DNA of 64,000 nucleotides from Pomacea canaliculata (lineage: Eukaryota > Mollusca > Gastropoda > Architaenioglossa > Ampullariidae). Position 1 is the first letter of the stretch. Each line of letters begins with the position of its first letter. Both the position numbers and the translations under genes were made by a program. Shown here piece after piece: positions 12,431 to 25,689 of this stretch. Under the pieces are notes generated by a model. That model saw nothing but the letters and a program-made list of their open reading frames with translations. It was not told where the DNA came from and ran no database searches. Location: positions 11,591,950 to 11,655,949 of the forward strand of contig NC_037596.1 of assembly GCF_003073045.1 (NCBI RefSeq). The letters run 5' to 3'.

Positions 12431-14120
12431 ATACAAACTGTATTTTTCAGAGAAACTTGTCAAGATTTTCGTACTCAGTTTGCAATAGGAGTGCTTATCT
12501 TGACTCGTATTTGCATATTAGGCGACTTGTTCGGACAAATTTTACAATACACCCCGAAAAGATGAGGGTTTTGTCTCCGTACATAACGTTTCGGTGTGGG
12601 TGTGGGTGTACCTGAGGACGTGTGTGAACGCACATTCGTCTTTGTCTTCTGTTCTTGCCGATTCGAAAAGAAGTTGCTTACTTAGCATTAAAGAAACCAG
12701 TTTTATACGCCAACAAAAAGATGATCAGAAAAATAAGAACGGTAATAAGCTTCATAAGCTCAACATGATGCCTTTTAATTCTGCTACACTTTGCAGAGAA
12801 AAAACATTTGTGAGTCAGAGTCAGTCAAGAGGATCCATTTATTCCGTATATGAAATTTTTGCTGTCAATGGGTATTTCCCATGTCATCCACAAATAGTGG
12901 ACACGAGTAAACTCGGCTATTGAAAACGAAAGTAAAGAAATATCCAAACGATCAGGAAATACTGTTCAAGAGTTCATGATGACCGTCAGAAATTTCTCTG
13001 AAAATTAACTATAGGAATAGACACTGTTGAACACAAACAGGTAAAATTTTCATTTATTAATTTTTTTATTTAAATACTGATATTTATGTACTGAAGGTGT
13101 TCTTTATAAACCTAGTCTACAATAAATGAGCAACAGAACTCACACTTGCTAGCAAACGCAGGTGAATGATAAAGAACGTTTTTCACCTGCTGCAGCTTCA
13201 ATTTTCACTAAGTACAAAGAATAACTTCACTGATTAATATGATTTGTATCGAGAAAGAAAGTGAACAGTAAGGCAAGAGGAGAGAGACAACATGAATGGT
13301 AAAATGTAGTTAAAGAATAATTAGCATATTTATCAATTTTTCTTTTTATTTACAGCTGTTGTTGCAGGTAAGACTCCGATTTATTTCACACTACAAAACC
13401 AGCAAAAGGTAGCCTGCTACTATTATACTTTTAACTGGGATATTTTGTATTTATGTCTCTTTTCTACCCCAATAGATCTTCTACATTATATTATGTGGCA
13501 GCCATTGATAGCTGATTTCCAACCAAACTGCAAAGAATCATTACTGACCTATTCTAATGTTTGCTTTCTTCCTCTGACTGCTAAAACAAACGCTATTTCT
13601 AATCCCTACATTAGACGATCAGTAAAAGGAAAACTTAACTAAATCTTTGGAAGTCAGAGAGTTTCGCAGGATTTCGCCAGTACTTGGAAATGATGTGGTG
13701 TGTAGACCAAAAAAGTATCGTCTATAGTAGTAAGGGACTCAGACCCGTCAGATTCAAATACGTTTGTGAATACATTACCCCTACATTACTTCTCTCTCTC
13801 TTTCTACCATTTAAAAAGGGGGTAGGTGGTGAATAAAAAGCTAAATCTCCTGTCACCATGAGAGTCGGGGGTCTTGGTAAACACTGAAAAACTTTTGGAC
13901 AGACTCCTATTTGCATGGGTATGCGTCATGGGCTCCTGCGGTAATCCTGTTCCCTCCAACCTGTGTGTGAGTTCGTGTCTGTAAGCGTCATAGGTATGAG
14001 TTATACAAAATAAATTACATGAATTTAAAATCCTTATGTCCGCCTTCGCTGGAACTCTGTAAATAAACATGACGACGACGACGAAGACGACGACGACGAC
14101 GACGATGATGATGATGATGA

Positions 14121-14211
<91 letters not shown>

Positions 14212-17200
14212 GGTTTGCAGATTTATATAGAACATAAACGAGCAATCGACATTTGAGCCTGTGCTACCACTGCCAAGAATGTGTGAAGACAAACGCAATT
14301 GAATGATGGACATTTGTATCAGCTGTTACACAGAGTCGGCATTAGAAGGCTAAAGGTGTGGCTAGTTTCGGACGATCTCAATGGTAGGCCTGTGCGAGTT
14401 AAATTTCGAAAGAAAAGACGCCAGGAAAGCTAAATTTCCCAGAAAATGTTGTTCATTGATTCCTAATCAACCAAAGCTATAAGAAATTAAACTATTTTGA
14501 TTTGAATTTCCAGGTCATGGGCAGTGGACTAGGGCAAAGGTCTTTTTGCCTCTCAGAGGTTTGGCTGTTGTACTTATCTTGTACCACGTATTTATTTGTT
14601 CCTGCTATTTTTCATGTCTGATTAAAATAGTCGAAACAAGCACAAATGAAAACTGAAAGCGAAAAAAAGCAAAGAAAAGTGAAAGAAAAAACAATGAAAG
14701 GAAGAAACAAAGGAAAGCAATGAGACCATTGTTTCTTTTTGAAACTTTAAAACCTAATGATAACATCTTCCTTCCAGAAGAACGCTGGTTGTGTTTTATG
14801 CTTTTTACTTGTTAACAAAATATGTTTTATATGTCTGCCATACACTTGAAGAATTTAAATGTGTTTTTGGAGACAAGGTCTTCTCATACTTTACGAAAAT
14901 GAACATACCTTTCATTGACTCTCAGGCTTACAGATCTTGGCTTGTATGATTCTCACGTGATACGATGTCTGTGTGACCAACTTTTTAGAAAAGTTGGAAT
15001 GTTTTTCTTACATTAAAATGACTTTTCAATGTATTTATATTACATTATTTATATCTTTAGTGTGTGCGTGTGTGTGTTTACATGAGAAGAAAGGGGGAAT
15101 AGCCTCGCGCATATGATTTTTTAATACATTTGGTTTATTTTGAAAAGTTTTCATCAACTCACACCAGTATGTAATCCTTGATAGCAAACAGAAAAACAAG
15201 AGAGAAAGAACATAGTTCATTTAACGTACATTTCGTAGGTTTGTTGTTTAAACAAAAGGCGCATTGTCAATCCTTTAAGGTGATTAATCAAACTGAAACT
15301 TATGGCTGAACTGAAGTGAACAAACGGTGCAGTCTTCTCTAAGGAAATGTTCAAGGAAATTGAATTTAGGGATGTACAGTATACTTTGAGCTGCCCTTTC
15401 GATGAAACAACCCTCTTCTAAAGCTAAAAGCGGCTTGAAAGAAAATCAAGAGAATTAGGAACAAACACTCACAGTTCTTATCTTCTTCCATGTTTCTACA
15501 ATAGTATATCCAATAAATAATTCTCTGTGTTTGTGAGTGCGTGTGTGTGTGGTTTAGTTGTCCAGCATTTTCGTGTTGTTCTAATAGTGTGTACTGCGGG
15601 GAAGAAGAGTAAGATGACAAACATAGAAAATGTTTTAAATTAAGTGCTTTCCAATTTCTCTACATTCTTTTTGTTCTTTGTCTATCTGATATTTTGCTAC
15701 TAAGAAAAACTGACGATTTATTGGAAAAAAGAACCACATGAAAAGAGAACCATACTCTCCCTGTCTGCTTTATTATCAGAAATTGTAAAATTAAAAGTCT
15801 TCATATTGCGCTATTAGTCCACCTCTTTGTTTTTGCGTGTTTTTATCCAATTCTAAGGTAGACAGAAATATGTTTTGGTTCGGTATTTGATTAGAGGGAC
15901 AATAGACATGGCATTCTGAGCTAGCACTATGGCATGGCCATAACAGAACGAAACACATGCCTTTGTCTCATGAAGTTTATTGCAGAAAGAAAATTAATTA
16001 CAGGTATATCTTGAAAACAATGCAAAGACAGGTCAAAGAAGACAAATAACATATTTTATAAGTTTATGAAACCATCATATTGACGAAATAACATTTGTGA
16101 ATAATATTCGTTTAGTTTTCTCTCGTTTATCGAAGTGAGGAAAACTCCTTCCATCAGAAGTAGGATTGAGCATTAAGATTAGGATGGATTACTGACTAGT
16201 CCGGGTGTGAACCACACACCCCAGCTACGTATGTCATCCGTTCTTAGAACTGAAATAGGAACAGATATCTGTAGAGCTAAGTCTTAAGTCTAGTAGATGT
16301 CTTGATATAATCCCATACTGAAATTAGACATTCCTAAACTTAAATATTTAAAGTAAAAAGTCTTGACCATGTTTATGCAGATGGTGTAGCTATCACACCA
16401 GAAAGTTAAATTGATACCCACTTTCTTATATTTTAAAAACTGTGCTAATAGTGGAATCCCAACATCATTGGAAATTCAAAACCTGATTTAAAAAAAAATA
16501 ATTGTAGGTATTTGCTATACAGGACAAGGGCGGTATAAACTCGAGTTTATAGAATTTTAACAGTACAGATATTTTTCAACTCATACTTCCTTATCTGTTT
16601 GGTCTAAATAATTATACATCCACCCGCACATACATGCGTGTGTGTATGTAGTAGACTATCAAGTCAAAATCTCTCTTTGATTATAAATATATACACAAAC
16701 AGCTGTGCGAGACAATAATAATGAAGTATTCATTAAATTTTCTACCATATACTCAAAGCCCTCTGTACGGCAAATCTCGATCATTTTGTCAGTTTTTCCC
16801 ACATCGGGAAGATTTAACAACTCCTTTAAGCAGCTTGCAATAAGCTATTTGCTATGAAAGTAGCTGATAAGTCCACACTTTATCTAGCTCTAGCCTTATG
16901 TGTAAAATAGGACACGTCCTTAACTGTTGATGTTCATTGCCCATAGAGGAACTGATATGTATATATAGAAAACATTTTAGAAATAATTTATTAATAATTC
17001 TTATTTAACTATTCATTTCAAAATGCAATATCCAGTGGACACATTTAAAGATGGAAAGTTATTCTATACACTGACTTAACTTCCAAATAAAAGTTTGAAT
17101 AATTGTCGAATCAAAACTACACCAAAAGTGATTTGTTTTACCAGTCATGATTTGTCCCATTAAATCATTCGTACTAGATATGTTAACTATATGGCCACCC

Positions 17201-17358
17201 CGTGTGTTTTTAATTGAACAAACAGGAAAAGTAAATTTGTATTCAAAGTGACTTCTGCTAAAAGTAAAACACTTCTTTCATCTAAATAACAAAAATGTTA
17301 AATATTCTTTATATCAATTTTAAACCTTCTTCAAAAATAATTTTTCTTCTATTTCTTT
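12431..17358. other. Convergent spacer between genes C and D
   Basis: No convincing exon was found. A candidate acceptor followed by 12 nt and a donor occurs at about 13354-13365 (CTGTTGTTGCAG|gtaag). A hydrophobic frame follows the acceptor ctctcag at about 14558 (WLLYLSCTTYLFVPAIF, then a stop), which could be a membrane exon for gene C but has no match to the paralogs. The rest is AT-rich. Confidence 0.35.
14071..14210. repeat. (GAC)n(GAT)n trinucleotide repeat
   Basis: About 140 bases of GAC then GAT units with a few interruptions. It creates long artificial poly-Ser, poly-Ile and poly-Asp frames that are not genes. Confidence 0.97.
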
Positions 17359-17364
17359 TTTATT
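17359..17364 (-). terminator. Polyadenylation signal of gene D
   Basis: AATAAA on the minus strand, 12 bases after the stop codon of the ITIM/ITSM exon. The short 3' UTR is plausible. Confidence 0.55.
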
Positions 17365-17375
17365 GGTCCTTTGTT

Positions 17376-17537
17376 TTAGTCACGTGGTGGAGGAACAATG
17401 GCACTGAAGTTGAGTGCAGCGTACTCAGTCTCCAACATGGTGCCATTGACTGTATCACTAACACTGGTGGTTGTAAAGTCCAGGTCTCCGTAAATCAACC
17501 CATCTGAACGTTTATGGCGGCATATAGACGAAGCCTC
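17376..17537 (-). CDS. Gene D terminal exon with ITIM and ITSM
   Basis: The exon follows the acceptor cttataacag and is read in phase 0 to a TAA stop at 17376-17378. It encodes 53 residues. SDGLIYGDLDF contains LxYxxL, the ITIM consensus. 23 residues after the first tyrosine comes TEYAALNF, an ITSM-type TxYxxL. The protein ends SAIVPPPRD. The corresponding exon of gene B (53797-54006) keeps both motifs and the VPPPR end while the linker between them differs, which points to selection on the motifs. Known ITIM/ITSM receptors recruit SH2-domain phosphatases. That role here is inference. Confidence 0.85.
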   Translation of the reverse strand, partial: EASSICRHKRSDGLIYGDLDFTTTSVSDTVNGTMLETEYAALNFSAIVPPPRD

Positions 17538-18634
17538 CTGTTATAAGTGTGATAAAATCAGATAATAACTATCAGTGTTTCTCAACGCTTGTAAATAAAC
17601 AAGTTGAAAATTTGCTTACATTCTGCTTTACTTGTCTTGGTATTGTTTGTGATCATCAAATATAAAAATCAGTCAACTTTCTTGTTAAGGCATAGTTAGT
17701 CCACATGTTTCAAATATTAGACAGTCACAAACTCATATTACAAATATTTTAAATTAGATGGTTTTAGTTAGAAGTATAAGAATCCATTGGCTTTGATTTT
17801 TCAGTGTGTTCTATGTGCTATCAATCCATTTCGACAGAGATTATTCAGATGACATTGTTTTGATATTCGCTCATACGAGTATGCAATGGAAACGAAACTA
17901 TCTAATGAAGTTTAGTCAAACATTATCACTTTGGTGCTCATTAGAAAGATAATTAAACACGTCTGTTCAATTTAGTCACCACACAATGTGCTGGTCATTA
18001 GTGTAGAGCGAACCATTAAAATATTACTTGTTAAATGCGAACGGAAATGAAGTCAGTCTTATCAAGAAAAGCACGCAGAACAAAGAAAATACAGATCATA
18101 CGATTAATGTGAGTCTGTTCTAGCCTCAAACGTGTACTATGCATAAAAATAATAAACAAGAATATAAATTGTCAAAGAGTTAATGTGCTGCCAAGGAAAC
18201 AAACTGCTAGTTTCAACCACTCGTAAAATATTGTCTTTCTTTGTTTCACTTTTAGTTAAATATTGCAACCATAAATAAGTTAACGATATTTTAATGGTTG
18301 ACAGAGTTACTTAAGTAGTCATATCTACGTTTCGGTTTTATTTTCAGACAGGGTGATGTCAAAATATCCTTGTACTACAATTTCAGGGTGACCTATCCGA
18401 TGCACAGTAGACTGGATTAAATATTAAGCAAAACGCTATTAGTGACTGTGTAACACCTTCTGAAACAAGCTTAAGGTTTACCATTATCTCTGCTGATGCA
18501 CCAACATTTGCGACTTCAGCAACATCAGTCTTCAGACCTGTAAAAAATTCGAAAATAATGCATCGTCTATCATCATTCATTATCCTACTAAGTACAGAAT
18601 CTAACTAGTGGAGGTTATTGCTGCTTCGGGTGCT

Positions 18635-18666
<32 letters not shown>

Positions 18667-21600
18667 AGTTGCTATCTGATATTTCTTACATAACAGTCCA
18701 TCGCGTTTTTCCCGACTGACACTTTTCAGTTTTTCATACTTTAAGTAAAGTTAGCATTATGATATATGTTTTTTCTTTCAACGAATTTAAGAACATGCAT
18801 TCTTCTTTTTTGTAAACATGTGGACCTATCGAGAGAAAATTTCAATTTCAGTTAACTATTACAATAGTCATTAAAGAAGATAAAAGTGATGTTAAAGAAG
18901 TTTTTCATTTACAGCAGTTACAGTCAGCGTATGTTTCTAGGATGCAAGTTAAATATTTCGTATAATATTTTCTTCTTTTTGAATTTGTGTTAGAGAGACG
19001 TGCGAGTTACTTTGTCCACAGTCTCTCTGGATAAAGAAAAAGAATGAGAATAACTTTTATTGTGGAAGACACGATGTGCTTTTGTGCTAAAAATGGAATT
19101 TATTTTAAGTGGGATTACCTTTCTGCACCTTTCTGTCTCACTGGGAAGGTTATAATCACTATGTCTCACCTTGTTGTTGGCGCATTTTTTCTTGGACAAC
19201 CATGGAGGTATAATCATTTTCGGTTGCTTCTGTTGAAGAGTTTCCTGAGAAATTAAGTACTAATGTATGAATGTTAAAGGTTCTTCAAGATGTGTGCACT
19301 AATTTGTCTTTAAAACCTCTTTATGATCTTCAAACGCTAGCACATTTGTTTTAAAAATATTATGACAAAAATACTATGCTCTTTTTTTTGTAGACATTTT
19401 GTTCTCCATTTATTTATTAACGCAATTCAGTTAAACATTGTATTATATTAGCTAAGGGTATTCACTTTTTACTAAAGTGCCTTTCTTTAAAATACGTTTT
19501 ATGTACTATTCACTTATTTGAGTTCTTTTACTTCCAATTATCCAAAGGTGCAATTTATTGTAAAAAAAAACAGTAATAACACACGTGCAATACACTACGG
19601 GTTAGTTGTTACAAAAGACCATGCACACTTGGAGTTCAATGCTCAAAACGAAGTTTCATTTTTTTCTCTGATTTTGGAAGGAAAAATTAGCTGCACATGT
19701 CAACACTTGAATACTACGTACCATAACTGTCAGGGCAACAGTCACCACCAAACCGGCATAAATCTTTCCGAAACATACCTGCTCCTACCGCAAAATTTTC
19801 GCACCCGAACTAAATACAGAGGTGGTCGCCCAACCCTGATTCACGACAATTCTGCAACGATGTACAAACCCCTCTAGGTCCCAGCAGGCAGAAAAATAAG
19901 TATACGTCAATTTGGTCAGTTAAAAAAAGATGTTATTGGGGAACCATATTATTTCCACCTGATGTGACAGACAGGGTGATTGGCAACTAGCCATCAACTT
20001 TTTCGTGCCGCCGGGATTGTCCGCTGGACATCTCTGCGTTTCCGGAGAAGACAATTAGTCTACCGCGAATGACAGATTCCCCAACTTTGCACGCAAGGCC
20101 TGTAAAAGTTTCTTTTTAGAAGAACCAGAAACCTTACTACACTCTTCCCACACGCGACACCCTGTACTCGACAACGATAAAAAAAAAGGGGGGGGGAAGA
20201 AAAGGTCATAATATAAAAGAAAGACGGAAGAAGTATGTGAAAGAATTACAGGAAGGAACAACCACATCAATAAATACCTATGCTATTACAGTTTAAGAAG
20301 TATGGGAGCCACTTACGTGTAAAAATTTCCCGCACATTTTCTGTTGAAACTCTGCTCTCATCTCTATCCCTGTAAAGACGTGATTTGTTTACAATGAGGA
20401 AGTTTCTGTGTTCATGATCTTCAAACCATAAAATAGATTCTTATTTTGACTGAAGAAACCTAGAAATCCTTTTCTTTTTCATAAGAAATGACACTTTTAT
20501 CTATTACCCTTTTAACACTTATCACATTAGAGTAGATAGCAAACAACACTAATGTAAAGCTTGATTCGAGCGTATTTACGGTCTATTGTTGTCTTTTTTA
20601 TCTTTAAGTGACAGTATTGTGTACCCTCTTTTTTGCTTAGGGTTTCTTTTGCTGAACAAGGTCTGTGTTGGTATAATGGCAACTTGTATAGATGCACGTT
20701 TTAGTACAAATGCAATTGCAGTCTCTATAAATTGATTATATTTACTGATTAATACTGATAAAATGCAATTCTACATCAAAACTTTTGTCGATGCATACAT
20801 GAGATAGCTATCATCAGGGACTACGTGTCTTTTAATACGTTAATATAACAACATATAAAAATAATTTAAAAGAAATACTGTAAAAAGCCTATAAAAGGAT
20901 ACTCACCTGATCCCTCTGCCTAGTACAAAAGAAACAGAGAACTTTATGTAAAAATAAACGACAAAGATTTTATTTAAAAAGACATTATACAAAGTTCCTT
21001 TCATATTTTCACAAGTTCACAAGTACTGTGGACAAAACGATTTGATTTTTCCTGCAACAAATAAAGAACAAATAATGGAGCTTTGCAATTTAATGTCAAT
21101 AATTTTGTTGAAATAACCACGGCAAAATATAATTACTAAGAAATTTAACTATTTATTTAAATAACTTACTGTCAGCCTGTTTCCTCATCCTCTTTATGGC
21201 AACAAGAACAACAACAATTGTTGCAGTGAAGACAATGACACCCAACAAAATAATAACCACAAATTCAGGACCAAGGGTTTCTTCTGAACTGGACAACGAA
21301 TTTTCTGTAACTGTAACTGTTGAAATCAGTTTGTTTAATCTTCCAAATTCTTATCTTTTATCTGACCGTTATTTTATCTGACCTTTTTTAAATCCCAGTT
21401 AAACATTACACCACAATTATTTTCCTACATATAAAGTACGAGAATGTCAAATATGCTAAAATCTAGTTACATAGTTTTTTTCCAGATATTTAGCAAACAT
21501 GAAAATTCAATGCGCAGTATGTCACCAGTCGCTAACTACATGTCAAATGCTCTTAAAAATCTTTTAAAATATTAGCAATTTAAATGACTTGTTCATCTGT

Positions 21601-24106
21601 TAATAACGGACTAGTAATATTTATTAAAAGGCATAAAATATAACATTTTTATTAATATGTCATGCTTTAACCTTTACTATTTTCATTTATATGAAATATT
21701 AGTATGCAATTAGCTTACCCAGAAACATGTAACACATCTATACTCACCTGAGGGTAACGAGAAAATAATGTTTCTGAAAGTCCTCCTTCAATACTGATAT
21801 TTAACGACCAATTTCCACCTGTGATGCTGTCGTTTAAAATTACAACCGTCAAATTCAGGTTAGGTGGATCTCCAGTCAGGGTACAGTTCACTTCTTTTCT
21901 CCAGTTTTCTCCAGATGACAAAGACACTAGTATACATTTATCTACAACAGTGGTGTAGGCTTTTATGTTAAACTCCCATCGTTGGTATATTCCAGGGTGG
22001 AGATTGGGAGACTTTTTGATAAACTGAGGCTTACCTACAAAAAAGTTAAACAAAACATAGATGGAGTTTTCATAGTGTCAGATTCGTTTTGAATTTGTTT
22101 TAATTTGAACGGCTTTTGCCTGGTAACGAATAGTTTTTTTTCAAAACATATTTTCATATCTAAAGTGATTGTTGAAATTTTTGAAAGTGTTCTTTTTATC
22201 TGTTTACATATGTAGACTCAGTTAACTTTTGCGACTGAAATATGCAGCCATTACATCTGGGAGGCAATGAATAATCTAAGACAATAGAAAGGATCTTATG
22301 TTATTACTGTGTGGATGTCACTATAAGTTTGAAATAGTAGAATTACCTTTAAATAGCTTCCCATGTAGAATTGATTAGTTGTGTTTTGAGGAGACTATTT
22401 TATCGGTATGTTTACATGTTAACAACATTGGTGATGGGATCAACAGTTAAACTAGAGAGTATCCTGATTCACTAGTATTTGGAAGATGTAGGTTAGGTAA
22501 AAATGTGTAGAATAACCAAGAGCTTGGAATACAAACTTTTTTAAAGTGATTGACAATGCTTAATGCTCGGAGTACAAACTTCATTAACCCAGAATAAAAT
22601 TAACAGAGACAGCGGTGGTAGGGGGAGTAAGGGACGTGAATGATTCAGAACCCTCCATGGTCAAAGTAAACACTAATCACTTCCAATTTGGTTACTTACA
22701 TCTGACAAGAAAGGTGACAGATTTGTTCATTGTCGAGCCCAATCCTTCACACTGGATGATGGGCCAGTCGTCTTGACACTGAGCATTAAGTGAATGGTTA
22801 AGATGTTGTTCTCCTCTTGAGGCGTTTATTTCTTTTCCAGCTTTATCTACAAGGATGAATTTGGTGGGAGGGTTTCCTTCATCGAATAAGCAGGAGATGT
22901 CGACCTCTTCACCTTCATTAATGACATGAGTATGATGGACCTCTCTTCTATTCACAGTCAGACTTGTAACCTTTGGTGGATCTGTAATATAAAAATACTT
23001 GGATAGAATACAGGACCAACAATGTGTGCTCGTCTGTTACGTTAGCACATGTAGAGAGTAGCGGAGGCAAATATAAATTACAAGAGATGAAGTTTTGTAA
23101 TATGACGTGCGTGTGTTGTATGGGAGTGACTGGGCAGAGCAGTGGAGAACGAGCTGGAGAGAACGTAAGAGTGCGAGAGAGAGATAGGGGGTGGTTGTGG
23201 GAAGGGGGTACTTGATATACTTACACAACACAGTAAGGTTCATTAGTACAAACGAAGAGTGACCAGACTGTGCAAAAGTCAACTCCCACTCAATCTGCAC
23301 GTGAGAGCGGTTCACTGTTCTGTTCAGCTCTGCTGGACCTGTTGGGCTGATGCACTGAACTGACTTCCCTTGTCTCTCAGTACACGTGTCTTTCCAGTAG
23401 GTAATCGTCCCGTCATACTCTAGACTTCCGGTTTTTGTCCTGGTGCGAACAATTATTTTGTGGGATGTATTCTTCTCGTTACATGTCGACACGTTCACCC
23501 AGAAAGTCACATTAACGAATTGATTTTCAACAACTGATAGGTCCTCTTCCTTAAAGTCATGAAATGTTAGTTCAGTACCTACAACATAAATTGCAAATTA
23601 AACTTTGTTAATAAATCGAATAAAAAGCAGATCTCTAAAACAGTTTCAATTTACGAGTTTTCAATCACAAAAGACACATGCTATTAATTAGCTGTATATT
23701 TTTTTTTAAATGTAAAGATGTTGTTAGAGTGTTTCCACGTTCTGGATGTTTGATGTTTAACTATCCATGCATCTAACACCCAACAACTTAGAAAAGACTA
23801 CATTCGCTATGAGGAATATCTGGGTATATTATAAGAAAATCAAAGAAAAAATCTGAAATTAACACTTCAGCGTAATTTCTACAAGCTAAAGTAATAGAGC
23901 TGACAAACGTAGAAAAATGTTATAACTAAAAACAAGAAAGATTTTTAGCATTAGCTGGTATACAAACATGTCGGATTATTCATATCGTCTATTAAAGACC
24001 AAAAATAAAGTGAAGTCAGCTTACAGGCTTCCTGTGAAAGTGTTTGGTGTACGAGCAAGACATAAGCAACATATGCAGCAGTTGAAGCTGAAAACATTTT
24101 GTGCAT
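17376..24106 (-). CDS. Gene D: three-Ig transmembrane receptor with ITIM/ITSM tail
   Basis: Exons in transcription order: signal peptide 24106-24025 (MHKMFSASTAAYVAY, then VLLVHQTLSQEA), Ig-like 1 23578-23225, Ig-like 2 22981-22700, Ig-like 3 22034-21748, membrane 21304-21170, micro-exon 20919-20907 (13 nt), 20369-20317 (53 nt), 18537-18482 (56 nt) and ITIM/ITSM exon 17537-17376. The membrane segment is FVVIILLGVIVFTATIVVVL followed by IKRMRK. Phases agree at every junction except Ig3 to membrane: the Ig3 exon is 287 nt, not a phase-preserving length, and ends in phase 0 (CCTCAG|GTGAGT) while the next exon needs phase 1. A one-base deletion, sequence error or unseen exon could explain this. 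An alternative last exon may exist at 20161-20055. Protein ligands are unknown. Confidence 0.75.
18482..18537 (-). CDS. Gene D 56-nt linker exon before the ITIM exon
   Basis: Acceptor ttttttacag, donor ATAATG|gtaaac. It reads GLKTDVAEVANVGASAEIM with phase 1 to 0. The gene B exon 54309-54373 ends with the same EEIM/AEIM codons and donor context, which confirms both. Confidence 0.75.
18636..18665. repeat. Poly(T) tract
   Basis: About 30 T in a row inside a gene D intron. It could be the tail of a small retroelement on the minus strand, but no body is recognisable. Confidence 0.9.
20055..20161 (-). CDS. Possible alternative terminal exon of gene D
   Basis: The acceptor tcgagtacag is followed by 107 nt that are open in phase 1, matching the phase left by the 53-nt exon 20317-20369. 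It would add RCRVWEECSKVSGSSKKK and end LSFAVD. It sits where gene B has its alternative short tail exon but shares no sequence with it. Support is only splice signal and phase. Confidence 0.35.
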
Positions 24107-24687
24107 TTCTCCTGTTAACTCGGGAGTTGCAAGTTACTTCTAGATTTCTACTACTGACTATCTGCTATCGACACAAGCTTTGGGGTAGAAATAACACGGA
24201 AGTGTAAGATAAAAATGAGCTTATAGACACGGAACTTCTTCCTTTCAGTTTTCAAATGTATCAAACACAGCATCTGCCACGATGCAGACTGGACAATAAA
24301 TCTGATTATATATAGATTATAAACATATATCTACTTATTTATCTTCATATCAAAAGTAATGGCTCTCTCTCTCTCTCACACACACAAACGCACACACACC
24401 CCGTACACATGTACACATACACGAACGGGAGGATGTTAGGCGAGTACAATTTTGAGAAACGCAAACACGAAATTATATAATGCTAAATATTCATGTAAGA
24501 AATAAAGCATTGCTTTATGGAAGAAAATTATGTGCTTATACTTCCCAAAACTTCCCAAGATATCCAGGGAGAAAATTTAGCAGGTTAAAGCATCAAAAAC
24601 AATGTTTATTTTCCGAGATAAAAACAGATTCGTGTATGTTATCAGACATGTAAAACATTGATTCCTCTCTAACAAAATGCGTTGATT
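24107..24687. other. Presumed 5' flank of gene D
   Basis: Contains a CT/CA-rich simple tract at about 24364-24400. No TATA box can be assigned with confidence. Confidence 0.3.
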
Positions 24688-24695
24688 GCTTAAGC

Positions 24696-24904
24696 CAGCG
24701 GTTCTCAACCTTTTACTTGTGACGCCCCCCTGACGAACAAAGGTACATCCACGCGCCCCCTTAGCCGGCAATGTAAGCTAATTTCACTAAAACTGGTATA
24801 AGAAACTTTAAAAAAATGACCACCTTCGCGCCTCCCCCCCCTTTGTAACCACGTCGCCCCCCCTCCCCCGCAGGGGAGCGCGCCCCACAGGTTGAGAACC
24901 GCTG
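24696..24904. mobile_element. hAT-type MITE with perfect 8-bp target duplication
   Basis: The 209-bp element starts CAGCGGTTCTCAACC and ends GGTTGAGAACCGCTG, a 15-bp terminal inverted repeat typical of hAT elements. It is flanked by gcttaagc at 24688-24695 and again at 24905-24912. The interior has C-rich runs and no coding capacity. Confidence 0.95.
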
Positions 24905-25689
24905 GCTTAAGCAGATAATATTACTACTTTCCTTCGTTTCCAATTTTTCTTTCTTTCGTCCTTCCATTGTCTTTTTTGATTCCTTTCACTATAGATGGTT
25001 CTTTTTCTATTCAAAATTATTTAAAAAGAGAAAAATCGAGAACATTAAAAGCAGAAAGACAAATACAAGAAGAGTACAAACAAGATTTTTAGATATTCAT
25101 GAAAAGAAGCTAGGAGAGGCTAGTCTGTGTACTTTCAAGGGAGAGAACCGGTCCATCACTAAGATATTTTAACGCGCCAGTTACCTTCCTTGTAAAATAA
25201 TAATCAAATACTTTCATTGTCTACCTACAGTCTTTCTATTTATAATATGAAAATCAAGATAAAATGGTAGTGTATAAAACTCTCGCATTATAATTTTTGC
25301 ATCTTTTTTATAAATTCAGAACCTTTTCAATCGACTCACCGTATGATATTAAACTAGACTTTATGAAAGTGTTATTGTGATCGTTATTAGAGAACTACAA
25401 CAGATGCAATGGATTCTATAATTATATCAAAATCATGTTTACATTTTTCTGTCGTTCAATCTCAAGCGTTTGGCTGCACCGCCTGAATTTACAGGCTATT
25501 ACATGTTTCTCTTACACATCGCGGATCTCTTTAGTCATTTGGTTACTGACAGGATTTACACAGGTCCTACTACTCCCATGATGATTGTATGAACTGGGTA
25601 TTGCTGGGATCTGCATTTCATATAGAGCAGCCTCCCTGTATCGGCACAGAGCTCATAAAATTGTGTCCGGGTTTTCAACAGATGAGATA

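Noticed and set aside
13804..14313. Long minus-strand frames with poly-Ser or poly-Ile
   Set aside because: They are translations of the (GAC)n(GAT)n repeat, with no start context or splice signals.
19518..19877. 119-residue plus-strand frame
   Set aside because: Lies antisense in a gene D intron, with no splice signals, signal peptide or family resemblance.
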